The position numbers and the translations under genes were made by a program. Shown here in pieces: positions 37,721 to 46,725 of a DNA stretch of 64,000 bases (its first letter is position 1; every line of letters begins with the position of its first letter). This DNA is from Lederbergia citrisecunda. GTDB lineage: Bacteria > Bacillota > Bacilli > Bacillales > Bacillaceae_C. Location of the stretch: contig NZ_JAGYPJ010000001.1 of assembly GCF_018343695.1 (NCBI RefSeq), positions 2,281,992 to 2,345,991 on the forward strand. The letters are read 5' to 3'. The notes beneath the pieces were generated by a model. It did not search any database, was not told where the DNA came from, and worked only from the letters and a program-made list of their open reading frames with translations.

Positions 37721-38461
37721 CTATAAGCTCCGAACCTCACCATTTTTCACTTGGCGCAGCAATGTTTCAAAATCAGATTTAGGCATATCTTTAATGCTTG
37801 TTTGATGTTGGACATTACCTTCGCCTAGTGATCCGGCTGAAGATTGGGCGTTTAATTGTAATTTTTGTATTGCTTCTTGCTCTTTTTGTTGTCCTAAAGA
37901 CTTATAACTGACACGTAAATAAGCATCTAATAAAGATAATCCTCGTTGCTCCTTTAGCTGCCACACCTCATTAGGAATTTCTTCAGCCTTTAAACCAGGG
38001 AACTCAGAGAATAACTCATCTGCCTCACGTCGGAAAATGCTCTGTTCCTCGGCTTGTTGTTTCATTTGCCTAGCATACTGAATATCAGGATGTTGCTCCA
38101 AAAATTGATTGAACGTATCAGGATCAATGCCTGCATCGCGGTAACGTTGCTGTTCTTGCTCCTGTTCAGCTTGGTCTAAAGCTAGTAGCATTTCTTCATG
38201 GGACTGGTAGCCCGTGAGTTGCGCCACTCTGTTTAGATGGTTCTCATACTCGCTTGCACGTTGCGATACTTTTTCATAGTTGAGGCCCTTCTGAATATAA
38301 TCAGGAGCTTCATCATATGGTACTTGTCTTTCTTCTTTGTTGTATTTAACAGTAAAATAATTTTGTTCCTGCGTGGTGACAGGGTCTTGCGTTTGAATCT
38401 GTTCTTGATTAGCACCTTCTTGACTTTCTACGGTATGGTTGCCGTTTAAAATTTCTTCCAT
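37721..38461 (-). CDS. Capsid scaffold protein, 246 aa
   Basis: Gln/Glu-rich and helical. The N-terminal segment QNYFTVKYNKEERQVPYDEAPDYIQKGLNYEKV is typical of phage scaffold proteins. Long coiled coils follow (RYRDAGIDPDTFNQFLEQHPD, EQEAIQKLQLN), with a short C-terminal capsid-binding segment. It lies between portal and capsid genes. Confidence 0.85.
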   Translation of the reverse strand: MEEILNGNHTVESQEGANQEQIQTQDPVTTQEQNYFTVKYNKEERQVPYDEAPDYIQKGLNYEKVSQRASEYENHLNRVAQLTGYQSHEEMLLALDQAEQEQEQQRYRDAGIDPDTFNQFLEQHPDIQYARQMKQQAEEQSIFRREADELFSEFPGLKAEEIPNEVWQLKEQRGLSLLDAYLRVSYKSLGQQKEQEAIQKLQLNAQSSAGSLGEGNVQHQTSIKDMPKSDFETLLRQVKNGEVRSL

Positions 38462-38544
38462 TCCAATTCTCCTTTCGAGTATGGTTGCTCGAATAATTTA
38501 ATGAATACAGGGCTAACGACTCTCACGACAGCCCCAAAATAAAA

Positions 38545-38564
38545 ACACCCACATCACATAGGTG
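38545..38564 (-). terminator. Weak hairpin at the end of the portal gene
   Basis: GCACC and GGGTG arms followed by TTTTTATTTTGG on the minus strand. The stem is short. Confidence 0.4.
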
Positions 38565-40332
38565 CTTGTTCTTCCGGTTGTTCTTCCGGTTGCCCTTCCT
38601 GCTGCGCTTGCATCATTTGCGCTTTAATTTGTTCTTGTACTTCTGGTGGTGCCGACATAAAGGCTTGCTGTTCTTCAGGCGACAATTGCTGAATCATTTG
38701 ATCAAACATATCGTCTTGCTGTTGTTCAGCTTCTTCCTGTTTCTCCTGAATGGATTTTAATAAGCGATCCTTGAATGGAATAACATTCTTTGGTGCAAAC
38801 AACAGATATTGTTCTAAATCGATATGCCCCATATCAAAAAGCTTATCAAGCGAAGTCATCATGAGTGATTCACTGTAACTAGAAGATGGTCCAATATCGA
38901 TTTTTAACCTCATATCAATGTCCTTATAGTCTGAACCATTGAACTCTTGGCTATATTCTTCACCATCTTCATCTTCAAGAGCAATCATGCGAGTAGTGTT
39001 ATAGTAAACTTTCCAAAACTCTGACCACACTAAGCCAACGTCTTCCATAGCTTGATAGAAACGACGCTTAATAGATTCAATTGGAACGCCTGCCGCCTTT
39101 TGTAAGAGCATGATGGCCGTTGCGTTTAATTGGGAAGTATTTTGTTCACCAAGCGCATTTTCATTCGCTCCAGTTATGGCTTTCGTGTAGGTCATGAAGC
39201 TATCTACTAGCATTGGAGCATCCCCTGAAATATTCCCAGGGTTCATATACTGAATTGAATTATGAATAGATGCCCCCGATTGACCTTGAACATTAATCAC
39301 TTCACCCGGTGTGTTACTGATCGGCTGTCTTACCATCGTTTTATCAACTATCAGCTTTGGCCATCCAGTTAATTGAACAGAAAGTAATTGCATAGCCATT
39401 AGGAAGTTAATAGCCTTTTGGTTAGGGATTAATCCTTCTGTATCACCAACACCGAATATAGACTTTTTTCGTCTCTCCCATTGCATAACGACTAGGGGAT
39501 AACGTTTCAAATTACTGTTTGTTTTAGGCTTAATTACCACACCGCTAGCCACTTTCATAAAAAACACTTGTCCATTTTCTTTCCAGTACTTTGTAAGTAC
39601 CGTTACCTTGTCATTAGTGGACAATTCTTTTTTAGCCATATCATAAGCCTGATCATTCGTTTCACCATCAGGACGTATCAAAGTTATAATTTCTTTTGAT
39701 ACCTTGCTTTCTTCTGCCTGTTTACGGACATTTTCAACCAATTCCCGATGAGTAATGATAATATATGGTTGATGTTCAACAATTCTATTCTGCGGATTAC
39801 CAGGAAAGAAATTAACAGGATCAATGACCTCTCCTTGCATTTCACCCATGAATTTCAGTTTATTCCCACCAGTTACAGTTGCATCCCAATAATAATGCCA
39901 TATGGCTGTGCCAACATTAGAAGCACTTTCGAGAGCTTCTTCGTTCAGTTCACCTTGCTTGATGTTCTCCCATGTACTATCAGCATACTTAGTAAACAAA
40001 TCAGCCGCTTGCACTTCTGGCGGTTCAATAGTTTCACCTGTTTCTGGGTTTTTTGTTTCCTCATCAGCTTCAAGTGCAGTAAAGACCATTTTAATGTTCT
40101 CATTCATGACAGAAGCAACTTTATGATTTTCAATCTGTCGAATAATGTTGAAAACAGGTCTAGGAAGATTTTTTGTTTTATCCGTCGGTGCTGGCCACTG
40201 ATCACCCGCCTTAAATCTTTCATATTCTGCCCAGCTCGACAGAAATCCCATTTGTTTCTTATACTGCAAGCCTTCTTTATACTGCTTTTCTACAGTACTG
40301 GCTTGTTCGAGGATAGAATCTAGCTTTGCCAT
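38554..40332 (-). CDS. Portal protein, P22 gp1-like
   Basis: 592 aa. It includes WAEYERFKAGDQWP, RPVFNIIRQIENHKVASVMNE, and the long SFMTYTKAITGANENALGEQNTSQLNATAIMLLQKAAGVPIESIKRRFYQAM stem helix region. The C-terminal end is a Gln/Glu-rich barrel (QQDDMFDQMIQQLSPEEQQAF). This is the P22-type portal, longer than the siphovirus portals common in Bacillus prophages. It forms the DNA channel at the capsid vertex. Confidence 0.9.
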   Translation of the reverse strand: MAKLDSILEQASTVEKQYKEGLQYKKQMGFLSSWAEYERFKAGDQWPAPTDKTKNLPRPVFNIIRQIENHKVASVMNENIKMVFTALEADEETKNPETGETIEPPEVQAADLFTKYADSTWENIKQGELNEEALESASNVGTAIWHYYWDATVTGGNKLKFMGEMQGEVIDPVNFFPGNPQNRIVEHQPYIIITHRELVENVRKQAEESKVSKEIITLIRPDGETNDQAYDMAKKELSTNDKVTVLTKYWKENGQVFFMKVASGVVIKPKTNSNLKRYPLVVMQWERRKKSIFGVGDTEGLIPNQKAINFLMAMQLLSVQLTGWPKLIVDKTMVRQPISNTPGEVINVQGQSGASIHNSIQYMNPGNISGDAPMLVDSFMTYTKAITGANENALGEQNTSQLNATAIMLLQKAAGVPIESIKRRFYQAMEDVGLVWSEFWKVYYNTTRMIALEDEDGEEYSQEFNGSDYKDIDMRLKIDIGPSSSYSESLMMTSLDKLFDMGHIDLEQYLLFAPKNVIPFKDRLLKSIQEKQEEAEQQQDDMFDQMIQQLSPEEQQAFMSAPPEVQEQIKAQMMQAQQEGQPEEQPEEQAPM

Positions 40333-40336
40333 TTAC

Positions 40337-40558
40337 TCACCTTCCTTCCTGCACACCATTCACCCATTCATCAAGAATATTTGCTACATCATCTTCTTGT
40401 TTTGAATCCAAAATAGGTTGAATAGGATTTTCCATAGTAGGCGGCTCCTGCTTTGCAGTTTGAATCTGCCACCTTAATCCTAGTTGCACACTTTTTAGCA
40501 CTAAAAAACCCACGACAAAGGCTGTCAATGGGATGCATAAGGATAATATGATTGTCAT
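40337..40558 (-). CDS. Small membrane protein between terminase and portal, 73 aa
   Basis: ATG at 40558 with GGAGTGG upstream; the site overlaps the terL stop. One N-terminal span (IILSLCIPLTAFVVGFLVL), then a soluble acidic tail ending DDVANILDEWVNGVQ. Unknown role. Confidence 0.6.
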   Translation of the reverse strand: MTIILSLCIPLTAFVVGFLVLKSVQLGLRWQIQTAKQEPPTMENPIQPILDSKQEDDVANILDEWVNGVQEGR

Positions 40559-40560
40559 AG

Positions 40561-42030
40561 TTACCACTCCATGTATTCATGTTCCGGTTCTTCAGTATTG
40601 AACATCCAGTGAGGTTCGTCTTCTGGATCAACTGGTAAATCTGCGTAGAAATAATATAGTCTATTTAAGGCTTGGCTCATAGAGTCTACATCATCATCAT
40701 TTTTTCCATTAGGGAACGAAGCACATTCTTCTACAAAGTCATGTACCCATTCAGCATGACGAGGGATAAATACATTCCCTGCTTCGATATACGGAGATAC
40801 AGCGTTAACCCTCGCAACCTTACCACCTTGCGGATTAATACCGATAATACCACCTATTTTATTTTGTAACATCGATATGATCGCTGGACCATTAGCCTTA
40901 TCTTCAACCAATATCGCACTAACATTCGGATGTTTCTTTTTCATGTTCATAATTGCTTGTAATGTAGTAGGGAAATTCATTCTTGCTTTTACTCTGTCTT
41001 TTAAAAATGAGTTAGCTCCAACCTTTCCCCATACTTGAATTGAAACGTAATCCGAATCGTCTTTATCTTTAAACGTTGCATCTACACTCATGATCTCAAT
41101 TGCTAGCGTTGGGAGCTTATTGTAATACTTCCACCATTCACGCTTCAGGATATTACCTTCTTGCGATGTGGGTCTACCCTGATATAACGAGTTAAAGGAT
41201 GAAGGGTACCTTTCCCTTTCCTCAATGAAAGCTTTTCCGTATCGCTCTGGCCATAAAGCTTCTCCAAGTTCGCGACCTAGAATATCATTTTCCTCTGCTT
41301 TTAACGGAAAGTTATATACTTGCCAGTTCAAAGGCTCTCCATATTCAGGATTAAGTAAGCGACCTTGCAGATCATCCTCATGCCATCGAGTTAATATAAG
41401 AATAACAATTGCCCCAGGATGCAAACGAGAAGAAAAAGAGTCTATCCATTCTTCCCATATTTTATCTCGGAGTGTCTGGCTGTCTGCTTCCTCACGGTTC
41501 TTGATAGGGTCATCAATTATCATGAGGTCTGCACCTTGTCCAGTGATACCAGATAACGCCCCTCGGCTAATCATTCCACCAATGTTGTTATCCAACGACC
41601 ATTCATCATGTGCCGAACTGTCCTTCGCAATCTCAATATCAAATAACTCTTTTCCAAATTGCCGCACCTTTTCTTTATTCTTCTTACCGAACCTACGAGC
41701 AAAGGTGTCATTATAGGAAATTTCAATTACTCTATCTTCTGGAAAGTGGCCTAAGTAATAACTCGGTGCAGTCTCAGTAATCGTCATTGACTTACTGTGA
41801 CGCGGTGGCATGTTTATTGCAATGTATTGAGTTTCTGAGGGAATTAACCCATCCTGCATCTTCTTTTTCTTATCTATGGCTGCTTGAATAACGTTAGTAA
41901 TATATTCAATGTGTGGAGCTGTCTTATATCTACCTTCGTGAGTGTATATGACATAATCCAAATAATTCTTTCGGGCGAGTTCCTTTTTTACCTCATTCAG
42001 AGTTGGAAGTCTTAGAGAGGATCTCTTCAA
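40561..42030 (-). CDS. terL: Terminase large subunit
   Basis: 489-aa packaging motor. Walker A-like NMPPRHSKS (about 75-81), Walker B LMIIDD (169-174), and an RNase H-like nuclease domain with MSVDATFKD and a later VEECASFPNGKNDDDVDSMSQAL acidic cluster. It overlaps the small subunit gene by 38 bp. Confidence 0.95.
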   Translation of the reverse strand: MKRSSLRLPTLNEVKKELARKNYLDYVIYTHEGRYKTAPHIEYITNVIQAAIDKKKKMQDGLIPSETQYIAINMPPRHSKSMTITETAPSYYLGHFPEDRVIEISYNDTFARRFGKKNKEKVRQFGKELFDIEIAKDSSAHDEWSLDNNIGGMISRGALSGITGQGADLMIIDDPIKNREEADSQTLRDKIWEEWIDSFSSRLHPGAIVILILTRWHEDDLQGRLLNPEYGEPLNWQVYNFPLKAEENDILGRELGEALWPERYGKAFIEERERYPSSFNSLYQGRPTSQEGNILKREWWKYYNKLPTLAIEIMSVDATFKDKDDSDYVSIQVWGKVGANSFLKDRVKARMNFPTTLQAIMNMKKKHPNVSAILVEDKANGPAIISMLQNKIGGIIGINPQGGKVARVNAVSPYIEAGNVFIPRHAEWVHDFVEECASFPNGKNDDDVDSMSQALNRLYYFYADLPVDPEDEPHWMFNTEEPEHEYMEW

Positions 42031-42469
42031 GTTGCTTCAACTCCTCTACAGACAAATGACTAAGTTCATCGGTAGTTTTAATGTTATGTGTAGTTTCTCC
42101 GCTTGTTTCAATAGAAGACTTATCTTCCCACCCAAAATTATTTTTCAGGTTGAACATTACACCAGTTGCAATTTTAGGTTTCCATAGCGATTCTTCTACA
42201 AACATTTCAATTTTCGCTTTAGCTGCGCGTATCGTGTCAATAAACTCGTCACGTTGTTCGTAATTAAGCAAAGTCTGTCTGTTAGTTCCCAAATAATACG
42301 CAAGTCCAGAAATGGTATACGGACGTGGGTTTGGTACTTCTATCGGCTCTCCTGATTTTGTGAAGTGTATTTCCGTCCTACTATCACAGGAATCGAAATA
42401 CGCCCGGATCATTTCATCCAGTTCTGCAGCACTTTCAAATTTTAATGGTCTACCTATATTGTTCTTCAC
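41993..42469 (-). CDS. terS: Terminase small subunit, P22 gp3-like
   Basis: The recognisable protein begins KNNIGRPLKFESAAELDEMIRAYF and contains ISGLAYYLGTNRQTLLNYEQRDEF (helix-turn-helix), then IEMFVEESLWKPKIATGVMFNLKNNFGW, the GP3_package family pattern. I favour the GTG at 42469, 11 bases after GGAGG; in-frame starts at 42487 (ATG) and 42499 (GTG) lie in or beside a terminator. Recognises pac sites for headful packaging. Confidence 0.85.
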   Translation of the reverse strand: MKNNIGRPLKFESAAELDEMIRAYFDSCDSRTEIHFTKSGEPIEVPNPRPYTISGLAYYLGTNRQTLLNYEQRDEFIDTIRAAKAKIEMFVEESLWKPKIATGVMFNLKNNFGWEDKSSIETSGETTHNIKTTDELSHLSVEELKQLEEILSKTSNSE

Positions 42470-42492
42470 ATCATTCACCGCCTCCATTAAAA

Positions 42493-42523
42493 AAAGCACC
42501 CCATCTAATTAGACAGAGTGCTT
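42493..42523 (-). terminator. Terminator between arpU and the terminase genes
   Basis: AAAGCACTCTGTC and GATGGGGTGCTTT arms around TAATTA, then TTTT on the minus strand. It separates early from late genes. The late promoter must lie downstream of it or readthrough must be regulated. Confidence 0.8.
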
Positions 42524-42612
42524 TTAATAATCATCCCACAATATCACAATATCACTTAAAAACGAACAATCCAAGGCGTTTTTCTTCCTTTTTACCTCCC
42601 GAATTCGGACAT

Positions 42613-43032
42613 TTAAATAAGATTTAACGCATCAGCCACAACGGCAATCATTTCACCTTTTAACCTGTAATATCTTTTCTCGTTCAATCCCATATCACTA
42701 TAAACATCTGTATCATATTTCCCTTGTATGTATCTTTGTTCCCATATTTCTTGTTGTTCCTTTTTTAAAGATTCATATACAAGAGATAGTTTTCTTCGAG
42801 TGATCACGTATTCTTCGATTTCCTGATTGGCGATTGCAAGGCGTTCTGTTTCACTGTGAAATTGATTCCCTCTTTGTGATTCACTTGCTTGATAGTTTGC
42901 TGTCATTCTAGGCTCCAGGTCTAGCTTCTTCGATTCAATGATTGCTTCTATGTTTTTATAGCTACTCATTAGCTTCTCTGCCTTGCGCCTTGATTCTTTA
43001 GTTAAGTTAGTGTTGAAGAAAGCTAACTGCAC
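42613..43032 (-). CDS. ArpU-family late transcription regulator
   Basis: GTG at 43032 after AGGGGTG gives 139 aa. The C-terminal part (RYIQGKYDTDVYSDMGLNEKRYYRLKGEMIAVVADAL) is the sigma-like region of ArpU/RinA proteins that switch on late genes in Gram-positive phages. It lies just before the terminase operon, the standard place. Confidence 0.85.
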   Translation of the reverse strand: MQLAFFNTNLTKESRRKAEKLMSSYKNIEAIIESKKLDLEPRMTANYQASESQRGNQFHSETERLAIANQEIEEYVITRRKLSLVYESLKKEQQEIWEQRYIQGKYDTDVYSDMGLNEKRYYRLKGEMIAVVADALNLI

Positions 43033-43036
43033 ACAA

Positions 43037-43219
43037 TCACCCCTTATCTTTATGCACATCTTCCGCTAGCTGCTTGATTGCCATTTTGTCATATCCAATG
43101 TTAAATTCCTGTTGATTGACTTGTTCCTGCAATTTGTCAACCCGATCCCATAGATGAGACGTAACAAACATTAGCCCTAGTAATACTAATCCGAGTAATG
43201 CAATGCATATGGTCGTCAT
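43037..43219 (-). CDS. Small membrane protein, 60 aa
   Basis: N-terminal span (ICIALLGLVLLGLMFVTSHLW) and a helical tail. ATGA overlap with the upstream gene shows it belongs to the same operon. Unknown. Confidence 0.6.
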   Translation of the reverse strand: MTTICIALLGLVLLGLMFVTSHLWDRVDKLQEQVNQQEFNIGYDKMAIKQLAEDVHKDKG

Positions 43220-43437
43220 TTATTCGTTTCCTCCATCCCTTTCAAAAAGTGTTCATGGATTTTCCAAGCTGTTTTCTCTCCGATACCTGGAATATCTTCT
43301 AACGTTTGCATCCTTTCACTCAAAAACTTGTGGAAGATGTCCGTTGCTTCTTGATAACCTGCTTGTTTGCCTTGTTCATGCGCTTTTTGAAATACCGGAT
43401 TGCGTTTGGTTTTTGGTTTTAGGTGGTAGGCGTTCAT
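43216..43437 (-). CDS. Helix-hairpin-helix protein, 73 aa
   Basis: The end LEDIPGIGEKTAWKIHEHFLKG is a classical helix-hairpin-helix DNA-binding motif (PGIGEKTA). The N-terminal half is Lys/Gln-rich. Likely non-specific DNA binding. ATGA overlaps on both sides tie it to its neighbours. Confidence 0.7.
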   Translation of the reverse strand: MNAYHLKPKTKRNPVFQKAHEQGKQAGYQEATDIFHKFLSERMQTLEDIPGIGEKTAWKIHEHFLKGMEETNK

Positions 43438-43613
43438 CTTGATTCCCTACCTATCTCTGCAAGTGCATGAAATGTATTTCGTTTGACATCCTCAAGTAGT
43501 TTAAATACTTCATGAGGAGAATGCCCCTCATCAACAAGTCCGGCCATGCCTGCGACAATCAACTGTAAATTTAAGTTAGAATCTAGTTTTCTTTTAAAAT
43601 CATGAGCACTCAT
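43434..43613 (-). CDS. Small protein, 59 aa, unknown
   Basis: ATG at 43613 with GGAGGACG upstream, giving MSAHDFKRKLDSNLNLQLIV AGMAGLVDEGHSPHEVFKLL. Helical and soluble. A longer in-frame start exists but lacks a ribosome site. Unknown family. Confidence 0.6.
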   Translation of the reverse strand: MSAHDFKRKLDSNLNLQLIVAGMAGLVDEGHSPHEVFKLLEDVKRNTFHALAEIGRESR

Positions 43614-43752
43614 TGCAGATCGTCCTCCAACTCCCCTTAATCCTCTTATGGCTGCCTTCACCATTACGGACCATCTCACCGCATTTATGGCAGATGCCTT
43701 TATATTTCAATGGATTCACTCCTTCGCTTTTTATTCGAAGTGCGACATATCT

Positions 43753-43896
43753 TTATTTGATTTTTAATTCTCTTTGACAAGTCCAACAGATTGGTTGTTC
43801 GTGTTTAAATCCACTAAAATTCCATACAATAGCTTGGTCTGTTTGAATACCGCAAGGACAATTTTTCAGTTCATCAGTTTCTTTAATTATCACCAT
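43753..43896 (-). CDS. Zinc-ribbon microprotein, 47 aa
   Basis: GGAGG before the ATG. The sequence has NCPCG and ICWTCQR, two CxC/CxxC-type pairs about 21 residues apart, suggesting one zinc site. Common kind of small early phage protein; role unknown. Confidence 0.55.
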   Translation of the reverse strand: MVIIKETDELKNCPCGIQTDQAIVWNFSGFKHEQPICWTCQRELKIK

Positions 43897-43927
43897 TAAT
43901 AACTACCTCCTGTGTCGCATTTTAAGT

Positions 43928-44074
43928 CTACTCTTCATTATCACTGTTATAGCTAACTAAGGCAGGGATGAGTAAAGCCCATAAAGCACCGATTTTTCCG
44001 GTAACTATGATAGCTACACTTATTGCGATTGCTGATGAAATCCATATAAAAGCGTACGCAGTTGTTCCTTTCAT
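43928..44074 (-). CDS. Small two-span membrane protein, 48 aa
   Basis: AGGAGAGG precedes the ATG. MKGTTAYAFIWISSAIAISV AIIV and IGALWALLIPALV are two membrane segments, with an acidic tail SYNSDNEE. Unknown. Confidence 0.55.
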   Translation of the reverse strand: MKGTTAYAFIWISSAIAISVAIIVTGKIGALWALLIPALVSYNSDNEE

Positions 44075-44117
44075 TGAATTAACCTCTCCTCACGTCAGTA
44101 ATTGTGTCAAAACTTCA

Positions 44118-44300
44118 TCACTCCACCAAAAACGCTACTAAGCTATTCCCATCATCTTTCCTGCGCTTGGCATATGATGGAGTGGTCATAAATCGAATCG
44201 TGTTTTCTTTCACACCTAAGTGTTCAGCGCATTCTTTTAGAGTACCTACCGTGACGAACTCATCGCCGCGGTAGATTCCGTATATTTTTTCTTTTTTCAC
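44118..44300 (-). CDS. Small HTH-like protein, 60 aa
   Basis: GTG start overlapping the stop of the MazG-like gene. YGIYRGDEFVTVGTLKECAEHLGVKENTIRF contains a likely helix-turn-helix (LKECAEHLGVKENTIRFM), as found in many small phage proteins that resemble homing-endonuclease DNA-binding modules. Unknown role. Confidence 0.6.
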   Translation of the reverse strand: MKKEKIYGIYRGDEFVTVGTLKECAEHLGVKENTIRFMTTPSYAKRRKDDGNSLVAFLVE

Positions 44301-44605
44301 AGCAGATCACTTTCTTTAACGAAAACCCCATTTATCATCTTGCCTGTACGAAATCGAATTTCTTCGTATGTCATTTCAACACAGTCTTTTATGTCTAAAC
44401 CTAGTTGCATAGATAAGATTTTTAACACCACATACATATCTCCAATGGAGTCGATTACTTGAGCTTCATTCCCCTTCACCATCCCTTGGCATAACTCCCC
44501 AAACTCCTCACCAAGCTTCAACATCTGTTTATTAGGATCAGCCGTATGCAAGTTTCTTTCCTTTGCCCACTGTTCAATTTTTGCTGTTAAATGATTCATA
44601 TCCAT
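44297..44605 (-). CDS. MazG-like nucleotide pyrophosphohydrolase
   Basis: 102 aa with the metal-binding helices EEFGELCQGM and DSIGDMYVVLKIL of the all-alpha NTP-PPase (MazG) superfamily. Such phage enzymes hydrolyse nucleotides, possibly removing modified dNTPs or lowering (p)ppGpp. Substrate unknown. Confidence 0.8.
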   Translation of the reverse strand: MDMNHLTAKIEQWAKERNLHTADPNKQMLKLGEEFGELCQGMVKGNEAQVIDSIGDMYVVLKILSMQLGLDIKDCVEMTYEEIRFRTGKMINGVFVKESDLL

Positions 44606-45147
44606 AACCTAACTAACTCCTTCAACGCGGCATTTTCTTTTTGGTAGTTTTGCATTTTAATATTTAGAGACTGTAAGGCATAATCTTTATTTGTAATCTC
44701 ATAATCCTTTTCAATTATCTGACGTTGCAAAGTGATGGTTTCATTTTCCAAATCTGAACAGGCAGACTTTAAATTTTCTAATTCTGAATTATCTTCCACT
44801 TTTGCTAATGTCAATCTAGAAGTTAAATCTTCGTTTTCTTTTTTCAGTTCCTTGAGTTCGGCAATAGCTTGTTTTAATTCTTTATCAAAAGTTTGAATTG
44901 GCGCTTGCTTAAATTCGCGCTTTTCCTTTTTTACTTCCGCAGCCGGACCCTTTCTTAACGACAAATTAGTAATTTCGTCTTTTGTTAGATTTTCTTTTTT
45001 CCATTTACTAAGGCTAACATTGTTCATTCCGTACCTACCCATAATCCTACGATCTGTCCAGCCGTCTTTCTTATGATTTATATACAGTTCCTTTGTGAGT
45101 TTGTGATACAAAATTCCGTCATGTAAAACAGTTGCACTGCTAGTCAT
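44596..45147 (-). CDS. HTH plus coiled-coil protein, 183 aa
   Basis: The N-terminal third (KDGWTDRRIMGRYGMNNVSLSKWKKE) has a homeodomain-like helix-turn-helix. Residues 85-183 are a long coiled coil. Probably DNA-binding; role in the early region unknown. Its start overlaps the DUF3310 stop (ATGA). Confidence 0.65.
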   Translation of the reverse strand: MTSSATVLHDGILYHKLTKELYINHKKDGWTDRRIMGRYGMNNVSLSKWKKENLTKDEITNLSLRKGPAAEVKKEKREFKQAPIQTFDKELKQAIAELKELKKENEDLTSRLTLAKVEDNSELENLKSACSDLENETITLQRQIIEKDYEITNKDYALQSLNIKMQNYQKENAALKELVRLWI

Positions 45148-45413
45148 TTCACTAATTCCTCCCCTTTAATTGAATTAATGGCCCACTTCAAATAAACAGC
45201 TGCTTTTTCTAAATCCTGTACTCCGTTCTTATGTTGATATCGCGATACATATTTCATGACGTTACCGACACAATAGCCTTCAAATAATTCTTTCGTGAGT
45301 TTGTCCTTGATGTAGTCAATTACTTCGATATTTCCAACGGTGTAATGGCTTGGCTGATTTACGGCATCCTCAAAATTAATATTTGCGTTATACACTTTAT
45401 TGATTTCTTGCAA
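45144..45413 (-). CDS. DUF3310 family protein
   Basis: VNQPSHYTVGNIEVIDYIKD and GNVMKYVSRYQHKNGVQDLEKAAVYLKWAI are the two conserved blocks of DUF3310, a small phage family sometimes labelled nucleotide kinase. I chose a TTG at 45413 with GGGAGG nine bases before it, since longer versions read backwards through the upstream gene. Confidence 0.75.
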   Translation of the reverse strand: MQEINKVYNANINFEDAVNQPSHYTVGNIEVIDYIKDKLTKELFEGYCVGNVMKYVSRYQHKNGVQDLEKAAVYLKWAINSIKGEELVK

Positions 45414-45732
45414 TCTGTTCAGCCTCCCTAACCAATGTCCCGCACCATATTTCATCCAGTTGCAAAACCTTTTCCAATACTTCCGTTCCATCTTCATAAT
45501 CCCCAACATGCAATGTTGTAGAATGACCATCCGTTGAAAACATTCTAGTTTCATTGAACTTAATATTTTCTATCTTTTTGCTTTTTAATGACCTGCTCAG
45601 TTCTCCGATTACAATAGATTGCTTGTTTGTTTTAGAATCTTTAAATAAAGCAAATCTAATCCTTGCAGGAAATTTCACCATTTTATTTAAACTAACTAAA
45701 AAATCTGCTTCGAAATTTTCTTTTTGATTCAC
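45397..45732 (-). CDS. Early prophage protein, 111 aa, unknown
   Basis: GTG start after GGGGGAGGA. Beta-rich N-terminal half (FPARIRFALFKDSKTNKQSIVIGELS) and a helical end. No family recognised. Lies between ssb and DUF3310. Confidence 0.6.
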   Translation of the reverse strand: MNQKENFEADFLVSLNKMVKFPARIRFALFKDSKTNKQSIVIGELSRSLKSKKIENIKFNETRMFSTDGHSTTLHVGDYEDGTEVLEKVLQLDEIWCGTLVREAEQIARNQ

Positions 45733-45762
45733 GCCGCATCCTCCCCCTTAACCTCATTTTCT

Positions 45763-46182
45763 TCAAAACGGTAAATCATCATCCTTAATATCAACAGACT
45801 GTGCATCATTCACAAATGGATAATCGCTGTTTGTTTGATTGGTAGTTTGATAGTTTCCTTGCTCCTTCTTTGTATCAAGGAACTGAACACTTTCAGCGAC
45901 TACTTCTGTCACATATACACGTTTTCCGTCCTGTCCATCATAGTTGCGAGTTTGGATTCGTCCATCTACCCCTGTAAGAGAACCTTTTTTCAAGTAATTA
46001 GCTGCGTTCTCTGCTGACTTTCTCCATACGACGATGTTTATAAAATCTGCTTCGCGTTCTCCCTGCTGATTGGTAAAAGTACGATTAACAGCTAAGGTAA
46101 ATGTTGTTACCGGAACACCATTAGGCGTGTATCTTAAATCAGGATCTTTTGTCAATCTTCCAACAAGCACGACTCTATTCAT
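45763..46182 (-). CDS. ssb: Single-stranded DNA-binding protein
   Basis: 139 aa OB-fold [55 protein letters not shown], and the acidic tip DDDLPF that recruits partner proteins. Phage-encoded copy for replication and ERF recombination. Confidence 0.95.
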   Translation of the reverse strand: MNRVVLVGRLTKDPDLRYTPNGVPVTTFTLAVNRTFTNQQGEREADFINIVVWRKSAENAANYLKKGSLTGVDGRIQTRNYDGQDGKRVYVTEVVAESVQFLDTKKEQGNYQTTNQTNSDYPFVNDAQSVDIKDDDLPF

Positions 46183-46306
46183 ATTGATTACCTACCTTCA
46201 CTTTATATAGTTCTTCCAGTTCTTCATCTGTCATCTTTTCTAATGCTTCTTCGATGTATTTTGTAGACATCATGATTTGCCATATCATGTAGTCTCGTTC
46301 TTTCAC
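46175..46306 (-). CDS. Small acidic protein, 43 aa
   Basis: GTG at 46306 with GGGAG ten bases upstream (inside the end of the preceding gene), reading [34 protein letters not shown]. Helical and acidic. The stop overlaps the ssb start by 8 bp. Unknown. Confidence 0.5.
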   Translation of the reverse strand: MKERDYMIWQIMMSTKYIEEALEKMTDEELEELYKVKVGNQYE

Positions 46307-46311
46307 TGGTT

Positions 46312-46725
46312 TCAATCTCCCTCTTGTGATATGGATTTGATAATGTCTTTTAGAGCATTTCTGGCTCCTGCATAAGTCTCAGCAATTCCTCGCCATGTAA
46401 TGTAGTCGCCTTCATATTCAGCCGCTTTAGTTAATTGAGCACCTTTTGATATTCTAGAAAGATATTGGGCATCTACTCCGGTTTTGCCCTCATCTCTCAT
46501 TTTCTTGTACTCTTGGCCTTGGGCGATTTCTGCCATTCCTTCGTAATATTTTTGTTGTTTTTTATGAAATGCAGCTATGTTCCAAGCTTGCCTTTCGGCT
46601 TTCGTGTAAAGATATTGCAATTTCCCTATTTCATATGGAGCTAGATGATCCATACGATTATCTAACTCTTGGATTTCTTTAATTACATTTTCATGAGATT
46701 GCTCATATCTATTCAGCTGATCCAT
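46312..46725 (-). CDS. Early prophage protein, 137 aa, unknown
   Basis: All-helical, charged (YEQSHENVIKEIQELDNRMD, KLQYLYTKAERQAWNIAAFHKKQQKYYEG). No family recognised. Its start lies within the end of the HNH gene. Confidence 0.6.
   Translation of the reverse strand: MDQLNRYEQSHENVIKEIQELDNRMDHLAPYEIGKLQYLYTKAERQAWNIAAFHKKQQKYYEGMAEIAQGQEYKKMRDEGKTGVDAQYLSRISKGAQLTKAAEYEGDYITWRGIAETYAGARNALKDIIKSISQEGD

Noticed and set aside
39748-40323. 191-codon open frame opposite the portal gene
   Set aside because: Antisense to a well-supported gene, with shadow-like composition.
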